Positions 38,601 through 49,783 of a stretch of DNA of 64,000 nt are shown piece after piece; positions within the stretch are counted from its first letter, which is position 1, and each line of letters starts with the position of its first letter. The notes below the pieces were generated by a model that saw nothing but the letters and a program-made list of their open reading frames with translations, ran no database searches and was not told the DNA's origin. This stretch comes from Klebsormidium nitens (Eukaryota > Streptophyta > Klebsormidiophyceae > Klebsormidiales > Klebsormidiaceae), in contig DF237161.1 of assembly GCA_000708835.1 (NCBI GenBank), positions 79,391 to 143,390 on the forward strand, in the 5' to 3' direction. The position numbers and the translations under genes were made by a program.

Positions 38601-41600
38601 CTAGGATATCGATAGAATGAAGCGTTATCAGATCAACCCGCCCGAACGTTAAGTCTTCCGTATTCAGCGCCTAAGTAAGAGGAACTGGCAGAGAAATGCA
38701 CAACTTAGAGGTATGAAACAGCTCTAACCAATATAAACGAGCAATCGGAACTGTTCCACAGCTCAAATTCTTCTTGAGTTTGCCCTACACAAGCTCGCAC
38801 CGATAGCAACACGTATCGCCTTAACAAAGGACGTCGGCCTCAAACAATAAAAGAGCGGCCAATGATACTTGTTTTGCAGAGAAAGTAGTGCTTGTGTACA
38901 CCCGTGCGGCTCACCCTGTCTGAGAAGTTTGCGGAGTTGAACGACTGCACGCACTCCTCGCACAACACCGCCGGCAGCGCAGGATGCCGCTTCATTTCAG
39001 AGAGTCCCCCCGCACCCCCGCATGCAGCACACGCAAACTCCGACGCCTCCTCATCTGCCTCCTGGCGCCCGTTTTCCGTCCATTCCCGGGCCTGGCCGCA
39101 CGGGTCAGCTGCAGTGACGTCGTATGCGCTACCAGTCCCGTCCACCTCTATCCCTCGAGCTTTCGGCCCCTCCTCCGACCTCTTGGCTGCCTCCAAGTCC
39201 CCAACAGCCCCCGAGATTTCAGCGAGCTGCTTTTCTCCCACTTCCGTCACCTCGTCAGTTTGGACGTCAGAGCTGACGTCATCATACGTCGGCCCAAGCG
39301 GGTCCACCAGCTCGGTCCCTTCGTCCGACTCCTCGCCGGGCTCGACCGTGGGTTCTCTATAACCAGGCTCTAACTCACCCGCCAGGGCCTCGGCTAACAA
39401 CACTGCAGCGGGCGACTCCACGTTTCCAGGCGCTTCCTGTCTTGTAGTTCCCCCAGCTTTTGACACTCCCCCAAGGAGGCGAGCAACCTCGGCAGCCCCT
39501 ACTACTCGGCCCAATTGCCCCAAACCTCCAGGCGACCCTCGGTTGGAGAACCCTACCGTTGGCCCCAAAAGTTGCCCCGCCCCTTCCACTTCCCGCTCAA
39601 GGCGCCCGTTTCGTTCCCCGTTCACAACCCTTCTCTTTCCCTCCGACCCGTCGACCACCCTCTCCACCAGCCTCCTCATCACTCGGTGCACTTGCGGCGC
39701 CAGCTCGCTCACCAAAGCCAACAGCGCTGCGTCCAGCGAGACATCCTCAACAATGGCCGCCCGTTTGCTCTTACCAACGTCCTGTCGTTTCAACAGCATG
39801 TCCCTCTGCTTCTCCAACTGCGCCTCAATCGAAGGCAACTTCTTCTGCTTCGGGACGTCAGCCAAGATCGACATAAGCTCCCGGTTGCCCCTTTTCCTCC
39901 CCCGGTTACTCCCGCCGCCTAGGCTCTGCTTCTCAGGTTTGATCCTTGACACCTCTCTGCAAGAAGGGGAGAGCTCAGAGGCCGGCCTGCGGGGCTCCGA
40001 ACTGTCCCTGCTCCGCTTTTGAGGAGACTCGCCGAATCCCCTCTCCGACCCCTCCCACTCTCCACTTTCCGTACCCCGCTCTTCAGCCTCCGAAACGTGC
40101 TTTCGTCCTTCCGTCTGATGAACAGCTGCCTGACCCCCTAAGTGGCGCACCGTACTCTTGCGGGCTTGCAGCGTCACTGGGGGCTTCACCACCGTGCGTT
40201 TCGTCCCTCCCGCTTTCTTCGAGCGTTTACTGGTGTCCGGTTGCGGCCGCTTCGGGCCGCTTCGGGACGCCGCCCAGGGAAGCTGCCTCGGGGGAGCAAT
40301 TTCGCCCCTTCTGACTTGGCAATTGACATGGAAGTGGTCGGGGCATGCGACCGAGAGGCCGCTGTTCTCCAGACCGTCGTGCATGCGGCAGCCAGCCGCG
40401 AGCGCGCATGTGTAGTGGTACACGGAGTGACATGACGACTCGACGCGGCAGCGAGAGGTGGCGCCGACTTGGTTGCAGTACGTGCAGCGCTGTAACGTGA
40501 AAGCAAGTACTCGTCTTGTTGGGAACCACCTTGATAGGAACAGTAAGATTCTGCCTGGTTCTGAAGAAAATCAACACACATCAACACGGCAGTGTAACTT
40601 ACGATTAAGGGTGCTAAAAAGACCGCAAACGCAATTGATGAACGACGGCTTTGCAAAGAAACCGGCTTGGACACCAGGTTGAACGACACGGAATCTGACG
40701 GACCATTTCAATTAGGAACCGGCTCTGGAGGGAAGCAAGTCGGACGGAGCTACCTCATGCCGAATCAACTTGGACGCTGACTTGTCAGCAACGAGGGAAC
40801 TAGCAACGAGGGAACTAGCCTGGAGGGAGCTATGCTGGACAAACTTGTCTGGACGGAAGGAGCTCCAGCATATCCTTATATTGAAGCGGGACCAGACTGG
40901 GACGAAAATCGTCTTGAAGTCCTAAGCCAATTCGTACTAAAGCTGTCGGGAAACCATGTGGGTCAACACCATGTGGGTCAAACCGGCCCGCTTATAGTGT
41001 GTCTTGCTTTACCTCAAAAGTTTCTTGGCTGTCTGGCCGCAAATAGGGAAAGAAAGTTTCGCAAAGGACCCAGATTGGGGACTCGATCATACCGGACGAA
41101 GTAACTTCGACTTTGTGCATCTTGTTCACGCAAACGGAAAGCAACTATTTGTAGGTCGTTCTAGCAGGTTATACCAGCATTGGGGAAATTGAGGCGAAGT
41201 GCTGACGAACCGATGGTGAGTACGCTTGGACTACGCTCTTGCCACCGCCGCTCAAGACTTGGTGACAACTCAAATTTCTGACCGAACTCGCCAGTATCAC
41301 ACAATAATGCTGAACTTCCGTTCTTAGGATGAACCATTTCCGGTGCAACATCAACGGGTTCTTTTCTCTCAATGCGCTTCTTAATAGTTCTCACCACGGG
41401 CGAGCGCTTCTTTCCGCCGCTGTTCGGTGAGCCCGTCGAGTGGATGACCGCTTTGGTGAGCCCCACGAACGCCTCGCCGTCCCCGGGCTGGTACACGGAG
41501 GGCGTCCAAAATGCGCACAGCTGATGCACCACGGCCTTGGCGCCTGAGTACTTGGTGGCGAACATCCGCGACCTGGGACCAAGAAACGCAAGTGTGTCAG

Positions 41601-44600
41601 TATCAACTTAGGCCAAATCCGTCACGAGGCGTCTGCTGAATGGTGCACGCCGCAAAGTGGACATGACATGTGGATCCGCTGTGGGTCACCTCAAAGGAGT
41701 CCGGCAGTGAAGCCGAAGCACAAAGGAAGGAGAACACTGATAGAATCTTGGACCCTGAGGAGCAGGCCTCCGCTTGCATAGCGTTGTGGCTTTCGTAGGC
41801 AAGGATCAGTGGATTAACTTCACAAGTTTTTGACTGATTGAGCAGGCAATTATGAGTGGAGAGTTGGAGTCCGTTGGACAACGGTTGGCCACAGAAAGCG
41901 ACGGCACTCAAGTTTGGCCGTAATGGTGACATTGCCTGCTTGCTGATCGTGATGGAACCCCAAAGAACAACATGGAAGGGGATGTTCGTCTCGTAACAAA
42001 GAGTTGATGTATGAGTTGGGGTAGTGAGCTTTCATGTCTGTCTAGTCTGCATGCTTCAAAGGTCAAATTGCCTCGCTAACTCGCTTCACAACCCAAGCAG
42101 CTTGCGCAACGGCGATATGCAGACTAAATACTGAGTGTCAGCTGTTGTACCCAAGCAGAAAAGAGGCGGATATGCTGTCAGTACCAAACAATGGAAGAAC
42201 GCACATTTTCGACCACAATGGAAAGAAGAACAACATGACCGAAACTCCCCTCCTCGAAGTCCTCAAGTTTTGCTGGAATAAGATACATAAGCGAAATCGT
42301 TCGTTCTCATGAAACGAAACAACAAAACTGCCGGGGAAGATATGTGAGCGAGCTAGCGTGCCTCGGGGCAAAACGATGCAGACAGGGCCAGCTTGGTGCC
42401 CCTGACAACTCTGCACCAGCTGTCAGGGACTGCCCGTGAGACGGAACCAAGCGGAACGGACTAGATCGAGGCAACAAGAGGCCCGGCATAGAAAAGCCAT
42501 GAGCGCCCCAGGACAAAATTAAGCAGCCGGTGACAAGCAGAAACAAGCTGCGTTCCAGGAGCAGATAGCGGGGCGTCTGCTCGCCGTACTAAGACCCTTT
42601 AACGACACATCACATGGCAAGACGGTATCCGCAGCGGGTTTCATAGCTGAGTCCGACTAAATCTTCGGGAAACGGCTGAAACTGCAGCCCACAAGACGGC
42701 ATCAGCAGAAAAGGGACCGGACAAGACGAAGCAACGGAAACTCAAAGCAAAATTGTACATGCTAGCAGCCTTTCTAGACTCACTGACGGCCATTGTAAGG
42801 TCTGCTTCGAGAAACACAGACGGCTTTTTGCAGCGAAGCGACGCTGGAGAGAAGAGCCGTCTGCAATAAGGTAGTTTTAGCGTAGGGGTACCATGCCAAG
42901 GCGATATTAGTACTGGTTCGACCTTCGAAAAAGCAAACACACTGCGGAACTGATAGCACTGGTATGTCTTTGGATGTCAGAACAACCTTGCGCAAGCAAT
43001 GGTACCGATACGACTTTCCGCGTCGCTTTCGCCACTTGGTGCGAGCCTGCTTGAACGTTTGTCTTGAGTTGACTTACACTTACGGACCGCTTCGGAGTCG
43101 AAGTCAAGGGCGAATAGCGCTTCACTATACGGCCAGTCAGATAAACCTTCTCTAGCTTCGAGAAGCTATCTCCAACCGACAGTATGCAGTGGAAGATCTC
43201 TTTTGCCGGTCTCATTACAGCAAAGTGATGGACGACGGAAGAAGTGGCGATAAGAAAACCGATGCAGCATAGCGGAAAGCGGACAAGCAGCGGAACAGCG
43301 ATGACGGACGGACGTAGGCGCGGGCTTATGAAACAGGAGAACCACCGTAAGAACTCATGTTCGGACGGACGGAACGGCAGAGCGGAAAGACAGAGAAGAT
43401 GGCAGCTCCCTGACGACACCACGACGAGAGGCTGAGTCCCTAAGACAGCTCGACCATCCTTAAAGCAGCGCGCGGAAGGCTGGGAAAAAACATAGTCACA
43501 AACGGTAGGACGGACGGACGGATGGACGAGGACGGGTTGAGGGAACTCTGGGCGGACGGGACAAGCAGAAAGGTGAGCGGACAGAAGGAAGGCACGACGG
43601 ATGGACAGATCCGAGTGGCGCTGCTTCACAAGGCTCATTATATAGCAGCCAGGGACACAAAAGGGGGCTCAGAAGAGAATGGAGGATTGGCACGCGGCAC
43701 ATGGCACCACAAGCTCCTTCAACAGTCCTTGCCACAAACTGACGTGATCGTAACTTAGCGGCATCGGTAAGCTTGCAGAAAACGAGACCGCAAGCACAAG
43801 CAGAGAGACTCGGTACTGGCGACAAGCAAACTATCGCAAGGTGACTGACAGAGACGGTACCCAACGACTACGTTGCACGAGTTTTCCAACGGCTTTTGGA
43901 CAGGCAGCTCGGACGGATGTGTATAAGTGCACAGAGACTAATTGGGCGCGGTATTAATTGCGCCATGCTCGTTGAAAACATTGCCATACGATCTACGTCA
44001 ACAACTTCCTGCCGTTACGATACTCTGCTTAAGTGGACCTGTTTCACAGAGCGTCATGGCCCACTGGAAAAGGCACTAAGAAGTGAAACGCCGTTTGCAG
44101 CCCAGAGACCCAAGCACAGACGTATCCTCCCTGCTGCCAAATGCAAGGGCCCTGTGGAGACCACCGAGGACAAAATCCACAGCACAACAGCAACGCCGAC
44201 GCACAGAAGCCGATTGTCGGGCCAGCCTCGTTGCCGTCGTCCTTGAATGGAAAAGATCCAGGAGAAGGGACGAAGATGCGCTATTTCCGCCCCTTTTGAT
44301 ATCAACACGCAACAACTCTCGAACCGGATTCAATGAAAACGGAAAAGGCTGGGCACAGAGGGAGCTTACTTGACGTGAGCTCTTAGCGGCCTGGTGCACG
44401 CGCACGCCTCGTCCCGTCTACCGCAGGTGGCGCAGTACCACTCGCCGCGCGTCCGCGAGGGACCCGCCCCGCACAGCGCGCAGCTTCGCCCGTCCCCCTT
44501 CGCCCCTTCCGCTCCCGGTAACTCCGGAATGACGACACCCTCAACCCACACGTCCGCCTTGGGGGATGGCTCCGCCACGTGGCCACTTGCCACTGGTTGC

Positions 44601-47600
44601 TCAATGATGCCAGTGGCCTGAACGACCGGCGCCGAGACGTCGTGGGTGACTGGGAGCGGTTTCAGTTGGTGAGCGTGGACGATGGCCCTATCGAGCCCGG
44701 TCCCGCTAACAATCTTCTGCCCTTTCCGGGCCGTCGATTCTAACAGCATGCCCGTTGCGCTCTCTCCCTGCTTGCATTCTGAGGCGGGACCTCTCTCAGC
44801 CTTAACCTCATTCGCTGCCTTTTGAACCCGCAGAGCCTTAAGCATCTTCAGTGGGACATCTTCGTCATCCTGGTGCCCCCGACTTTCTTCCAGCCCACTC
44901 CCCGCACCACCTTTGCCCAAGGCTTCCCCTTGCGACCTAGGCTTCAAAGCTTCGTCCTGTTTTATCTCCACAAGTTGCTTATGTACACATACAGTCTTTT
45001 CTACAAGATCCGCTGGGACTCGGAACCTGCTCGCACTTGCCTCTTCCTCTTCCCGCCTACTTGCCTCGACCTCCCCAGCCTTGCCTTGGCTGCCCCCCCA
45101 AACCGGAAGGCTTGACTCCCGGCCTACCCTGTGATACTCAGCTGACAACGTGCCAGCTTGCACGTCCCCCTTCGGCCACCTGTCACCGCTAGCGTCTCCA
45201 GCTACCCGTGCCACCTTCTTCGGTTGAGCGAAGGCCTGGTTCTGGTCGATCTCTAGCCACTCCACGCCCCGCTTCACCCCCCCACAGCTCTGTAAGCCGA
45301 TACTCTTTTGGCCACATTCCTCTACGGCCCTGCCAAGACCCTCCTTGTTGGCGCTCCCCTGACAACACACCACCGCAAGTCATAAGCCTGCTTGATCGAA
45401 CTTCGAGACCGCTTGAGTGTTCTTCTCAATATTGAAGAATCAAGCAAAGATACAAAGAAGGACATCAGAAAATTAATGAGTCCTGACAGGCTTCAGTTTT
45501 TCTGGTCCTTACACAATGTCTTGTTCCCAAACTTGGAACTAGAGGCGATCCGAAAAGTCTGGAAGGCCTACAAAACCGCCTACAAAACCCAGGATGATCT
45601 CTCTCAAGAAGGGCCAATCCAGCTTGATCGAGCCCTAACCTAAAGCAAGTGCCCTGTTTCCCGCAGGGCTTCCAAGTCACTGTTGCTTGTGACGTTGTTG
45701 ACTGCCGGCCCAACGGTGAACACAAGTCGCACAAAGTGGAATTCCAACTCACCAGCGCTTTCTTTTGGTCGCTCTCAAACCCATCCGCATCCACCCCCGC
45801 TCTTGGCTCGCCCTTTTCGATTCTCCACGAAGCCGGAGGCTCATGTTGGTCCAGGCTCGCCCGTTCTGCAACCACGCCCCCCAAGTCCGAGCCACTTCTC
45901 TCCCCATCTCTCGTGCCAGCCTTGCCGGACTCTACGCCGCCCCACCCAAGCTGGAAGTTAGCCGCCCAATCGGCCCGCTTGAGATCCTTCGCAGGCATCT
46001 CCTCGAAACAGAGCCAGTATAGGGGGTGCGCTTGTAAAGCGTACAGCTGCTTTGCCACCGAGGGGGGCGCAAAGTCCGCGGGGCTTGTCTGCGTTTCTTT
46101 ATCTGCTATCTCCCAGGGCTGTTTCGGGCTGCTCAGGGGGGGCTGCTTGAGGCTGAGAAAGCTGGAAAGGGGTACGTTTTGTGTTGCTGGTCGAAAGAGC
46201 GCCTCAAACCTTTCAGCATTTCCGGGGGGCCTTGGCTCATCAGGGAATGCACTTCTCTCGGTAGCAGCCATGATTGGCTCGTCCTCCTGCTTCGGCGACC
46301 CTGCCTTCGTAACTACATGAGAACAGGGCGAGGTTTGGGCCAAGGAAGGAGGGCACCCAGTGTGCTCCTCGGTAGGCTCTGCCCCAAGCTTTTCCAGAAG
46401 GTTCAACTCTTGCCTTGGGGAACCAGTTTCCATTATTTGACCGAACAGCGTCAGCACTGGCGGCTTTCGTTGCTCTTGCAAGTCGGACAGCGACCCCAAG
46501 TGGACAACCCCTGACCCGGACTCGCTAGCCACCGCTCCAAACCTTTGTTGCTCTCCGCCGCTTTCCTGTCTCTCCCTACTTGAAAACGAACCACCATCCG
46601 GTGGCGTCCTCTCATTGTCGTGACCCGGCTCCTGTATGACCGAAGTTTTCTTCAGTCGTTCGCGCTCAATAGCCTCCACTAGCGTCAGGCCCTTCTTCCT
46701 GAGCTCCCCAGCAGGCCCAACCTTCTCATCAATCTGTAGACTCAACCGGTCAACTTTTTTCTCGTCGCTTTCTCTCCGAGCCTCTCGCCTCGTACCCGAT
46801 CTGCCTTCCCCTCTGATGACCTCGTCCTTTCCATACTTAGCCTGACCCTTACTCTTGCCTCGGCTTCCAACATCGCCTCGCCCCCGCTGCTCACTTGCCT
46901 CTGGCACATCTCTTAAAGTTTGTACGCTCTCCGCCCCGCTGCGCATCCCCTCCCTCTCCTCTGTTTCTGTGAGGCTTCTCGAGTTCCGATCCCTGCCCTT
47001 CCAGCTTCCTCTCTCCCACGCCTTATCCTTTCGGGGTGACTTACTCCGCGGTGTCGAGGACGAAACCTCAACCCGCCTCTCTTGCCCCCTTCTCCCGCTC
47101 GCTTCGTCTCGTTCCTTGTCCCGCCTTCTCTCTCTTGGCGATTCGCTTCTCCGCCGCTTCAAGGCCCGCACCTTCCGACCATCTCCCAACTCCCCCGATG
47201 CCCGGTCGGCGCTCTCTTTCCTTTGGCCCCCCTCTTGCACTCCCGTTCTCCCCTCTGCTCCGCTAGCCGACTCTCGCAGCTGCCTTTCGCTGCCGTACCC
47301 TGGAGAACGAGGATTCTTTTCCGCACTCCGTTGCCGCCCAGCAACCACCAAGTGACCCCCTCGACGCCCACTTCCCCAGTCTCTTGGACTCCTCTCCATG
47401 CTCCGACCCCTGCCGTCGACCCAGGCATGCCTGGAGTCGCGCTCCCACATTTGACCGTCGCCTCTGCCTCCCTCAAAAGGGAACGGACCACGCTCTCGTG
47501 AAAGAGACCCCCTAACATTCGGCAGCCCCCGATCCGGCAGCCCCCAATCAGAGGACTCTCGCTCCCATGGGGGTGGTTCAACTCTTGGGTACGAGAGCGC

Positions 47601-47771
47601 AAGGTGGTCAAAGCCAAATAGTCCATTTGGTAAGCGCACAATAGGGCCAAGACCCTCGCTTGAAAAAGGGGGTGGCGCCAAGGTAGGGGGGCCATGAGGG
47701 AGAGGGGCTACCCTATCATACACGGAGCCCCCTACAACTCCGGGTGGCAGGTTTCCAATCGCTCTATCCAT
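32645..47771 (-). CDS. Large SUV39-type SET-domain protein with ePHD and two ADD-like zinc modules
   Basis: Minus-strand exons: 47771-45513, 45358-44370, 41572-41395, 40489-38915, 38360-37341, 36812-36343, 35822-35625, 35247-35016, 34429-34263, 33927-33859, 33551-33444 and 32894-32645. They total 7,515 nt (2,504 residues) in one frame. Residues 1-750 are low-complexity, Arg/Ser/Glu-rich. Extended PHD (~1060-1200): HQLCAFWTPSVY, then CTYCNQVGATSRC, YHYTCALAAGC and CPDH. ADD-like module 1 (~1620-1725): CAACGG, LCEECV, CQLCGR, WLCFSCD. C2H2 finger (~1855): CSWAGCGKVFS. ADD-like module 2 (~1965-2065): CAACGA, CQDCS, CQVCG, WLCFACD. The pre-SET has VPIPFTNDVDDD and ECNPRCPCWPGCPN. The SET domain has IGQYVGEV, NHSC (~2420), ELAYDY and the post-SET CRCGAKNC. 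Family members methylate histone H3, usually K9; activity here is inferred from intact motifs. The ATG at 47771 is the assumed start. Confidence 0.88.
40490..41394. other. Intron inside the ePHD finger of the SET gene
   Basis: This intron separates the two halves of the extended PHD finger. It contains short direct repeats, for example AGCAACGAGGGAACT twice in tandem at 40787-40816 and CCATGTGGGTCAA twice near 40955-40985. No gene is seen in it. Confidence 0.75.
41573..44369. other. 2.8-kb intron of the SET gene, with GGAC/GGAT microsatellite
   Basis: The donor (minus strand, AA|GTAAGC, exon ending 44370) and acceptor (CCCAG, exon starting 41572) join in phase through a Lys codon. That defines an intron far longer than the others in this window. 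From about 42.4 to 43.7 kb it is full of GGAC, CGGA and ACGG words, clearest at 43508-43530 (GGAC/GGAT tetramers). A minus-strand open frame of 243 codons inside it is composed of that repeat and is not a gene. Confidence 0.75.
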
Positions 47772-49783
47772 GGCCGTGCTTCAAGGGGCCTGCGAAGTGG
47801 CTCAAAATGCCCCCATTGCCTGCGAGACGACGCCAGAGAAAGTATTGCTTTGAAACTTGTAATGCTGTGTTACAAAGAAGAAGAGGGTGTCGCCAGCCAG
47901 ACTCCAAGTATGGAGCTCCTTCACAGACATTGGCGAATCAGCTATTTGTGACTGTTCAGATTAGGCTGAGGGTGTCTCTGCAGCAAAGGAGACAGAAGTG
48001 CACCAGAACGACCGCAATGTTGCAGGATGCTATTAAACAAAGCAAATGCTGCAAGGGCAGAATAGTTTGAGCACTTTGTCAAGAGGAATTCATAGACCTG
48101 CAAATTCTGGTCAGACGATCTCACACATTGAACCACGCAATGAGTAGCATCTTCAGAGCTTACAGCCGGCAGGTGAAACACGATAATAACCCACCTTCCT
48201 TCCTAGACGGAATGCCGACAGCAAGAAGTTGTCTCAATCCACTATAGGAAAGTCAAGCCACAATGTTGAGCAAGCTCTGAAGCTGCCAGGTGGCTGCATA
48301 GATTACAACCAGCTACCGCTCTTTCATGTTGGGCTTCTGCAAAGTTGCCTTGACGCAGCGATCTCTTGAACATAGCTGAGTCCGTCTCGGGGAACATAAG
48401 TGGCACAGCCACCTGGAGACGCCAGCTTCGAGGAGGCTGCGCTGCATCTCTTACCATTGATGCCTGTGTCAACCTTCAGGATAGCAGGACCAGCCTCAGG
48501 CTTCGGCTCATCATTGCTGGACCTCCTAGGATTGCAAATCCTGGTTCAAAAGTGCCCATGACTCGATCAGGGCAGCGAGCTCAGCCTTCAGAACCTCTCT
48601 TCTGTGCCTAGCTGGATCTCCGTATGATCCGAATTATGTAGGCTACATGCACTGTTCATAGCGCGTTACAGCAGAAGCTCGACTCCGACAGGTAGCGCGG
48701 AGCTGGGAGAGAAGATGGAGAGGGATGTAACACCTGCTGCTGATCAAATTAAAATTGCCTTGCAACTTGTTTGCCTGGTATTAGTAAAGTCTTCATTGCC
48801 TGCTCTTTAATTTTTCAAGTCTTTCTTTTGTCCAGATGGTGGCGCAGCGTTGTCCCAGCTATGTCTTTTTTGTCAGCTAGAGCGCGGTAAGGAGCTTTCT
48901 CTTTACATCGTAGCCCTAGCTATAGCTGTCAATGGCATTCCAATGGCAGTCTGAAAGGGTAAATTCTTGAATTCATTGCTTTTGATTCGGTGGCTGTGCT
49001 TCCCTGGAACCACAAGGGAAGGGGCAGGGTTTGCTCTCAAAAGTTTCGCCTTCCAAAAATTGAATGAAGGCCTGAAAGCTTGCCAGCAGGGTACTTACCT
49101 TGCAATAGAACGATGTTGTTGATGCTTATTGTGAAAGCATTGCCGTACACACTGTGTTTCACAATCTGTTGTACAGATCTTGTGCTACTTGTGCAGTAAT
49201 ATTGGGTTTGAAAAGGGCCTTGCATCGCTGATGACCACGGGTTTGGAAAGCAGAGACGACCAAGTGAGAACACTAATTGAGAACCTAGTCTATTCTGCAG
49301 GCAATTGTTGCTGATTGAAGCGCGCCACCAGTACCCTGCTCATCTTTGGACGGTCTGAGAAGCAGGCCCAGCGGCTTCTGGACTTCACTGATTGCTTGCA
49401 CGCGTTTTGCAAACGCAGTCAAGGGTGCCCGATAAGTCAAAAGCACGGACGGACTTGTTTTGTGCCGTCGATTCAGCACTTGTTCAACTTCAGACCCCAA
49501 GATTTACTCTCTGTTGAAAACGAAGATTTGGCGGCAGAAGCTTAGACGGCCATATCTAGAGGTCCAGTTTATGCCTCAGGGCTCTTTGGAGGTTTCACGT
49601 TTGGCAAGGCCATTTTCTTGAGTGCAAACAAGAGTTGCCGCTGAGGCCTTTTTCTTGAGAGCAAACAAGAGTCGCCAGATCCTAGTCAATGAGCTAGCAC
49701 CCGGCAAAGGCAAGCTTTCTTCGTGATGCATCTCCTGCCCTCGTACCCCACTCGGTAACTTAAGTCAAAGCCAGGCCCCCAGC
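47772..49783. other. Intergenic region between divergent SET-methyltransferase and histone deacetylase genes
   Basis: Two kilobases separate the assumed ATG of the SET gene (-) from the ATG of the deacetylase (+). Both 5' UTRs and promoters must lie here. Open frames are short and unconvincing. No TATA box or other element could be assigned with confidence. Confidence 0.6.

Noticed and set aside
42907-43638. Minus-strand open frame of 243 codons
   Set aside because: It lies wholly inside the phase-defined 2.8-kb intron of the SET gene, and its Pro/Ser/Val-rich translation comes from the GGAC/CGGA repeat.
45649-46320. Plus-strand open frame of 223 codons
   Set aside because: It is a shadow of the long first exon of the SET gene on the other strand, with no recognisable protein features.
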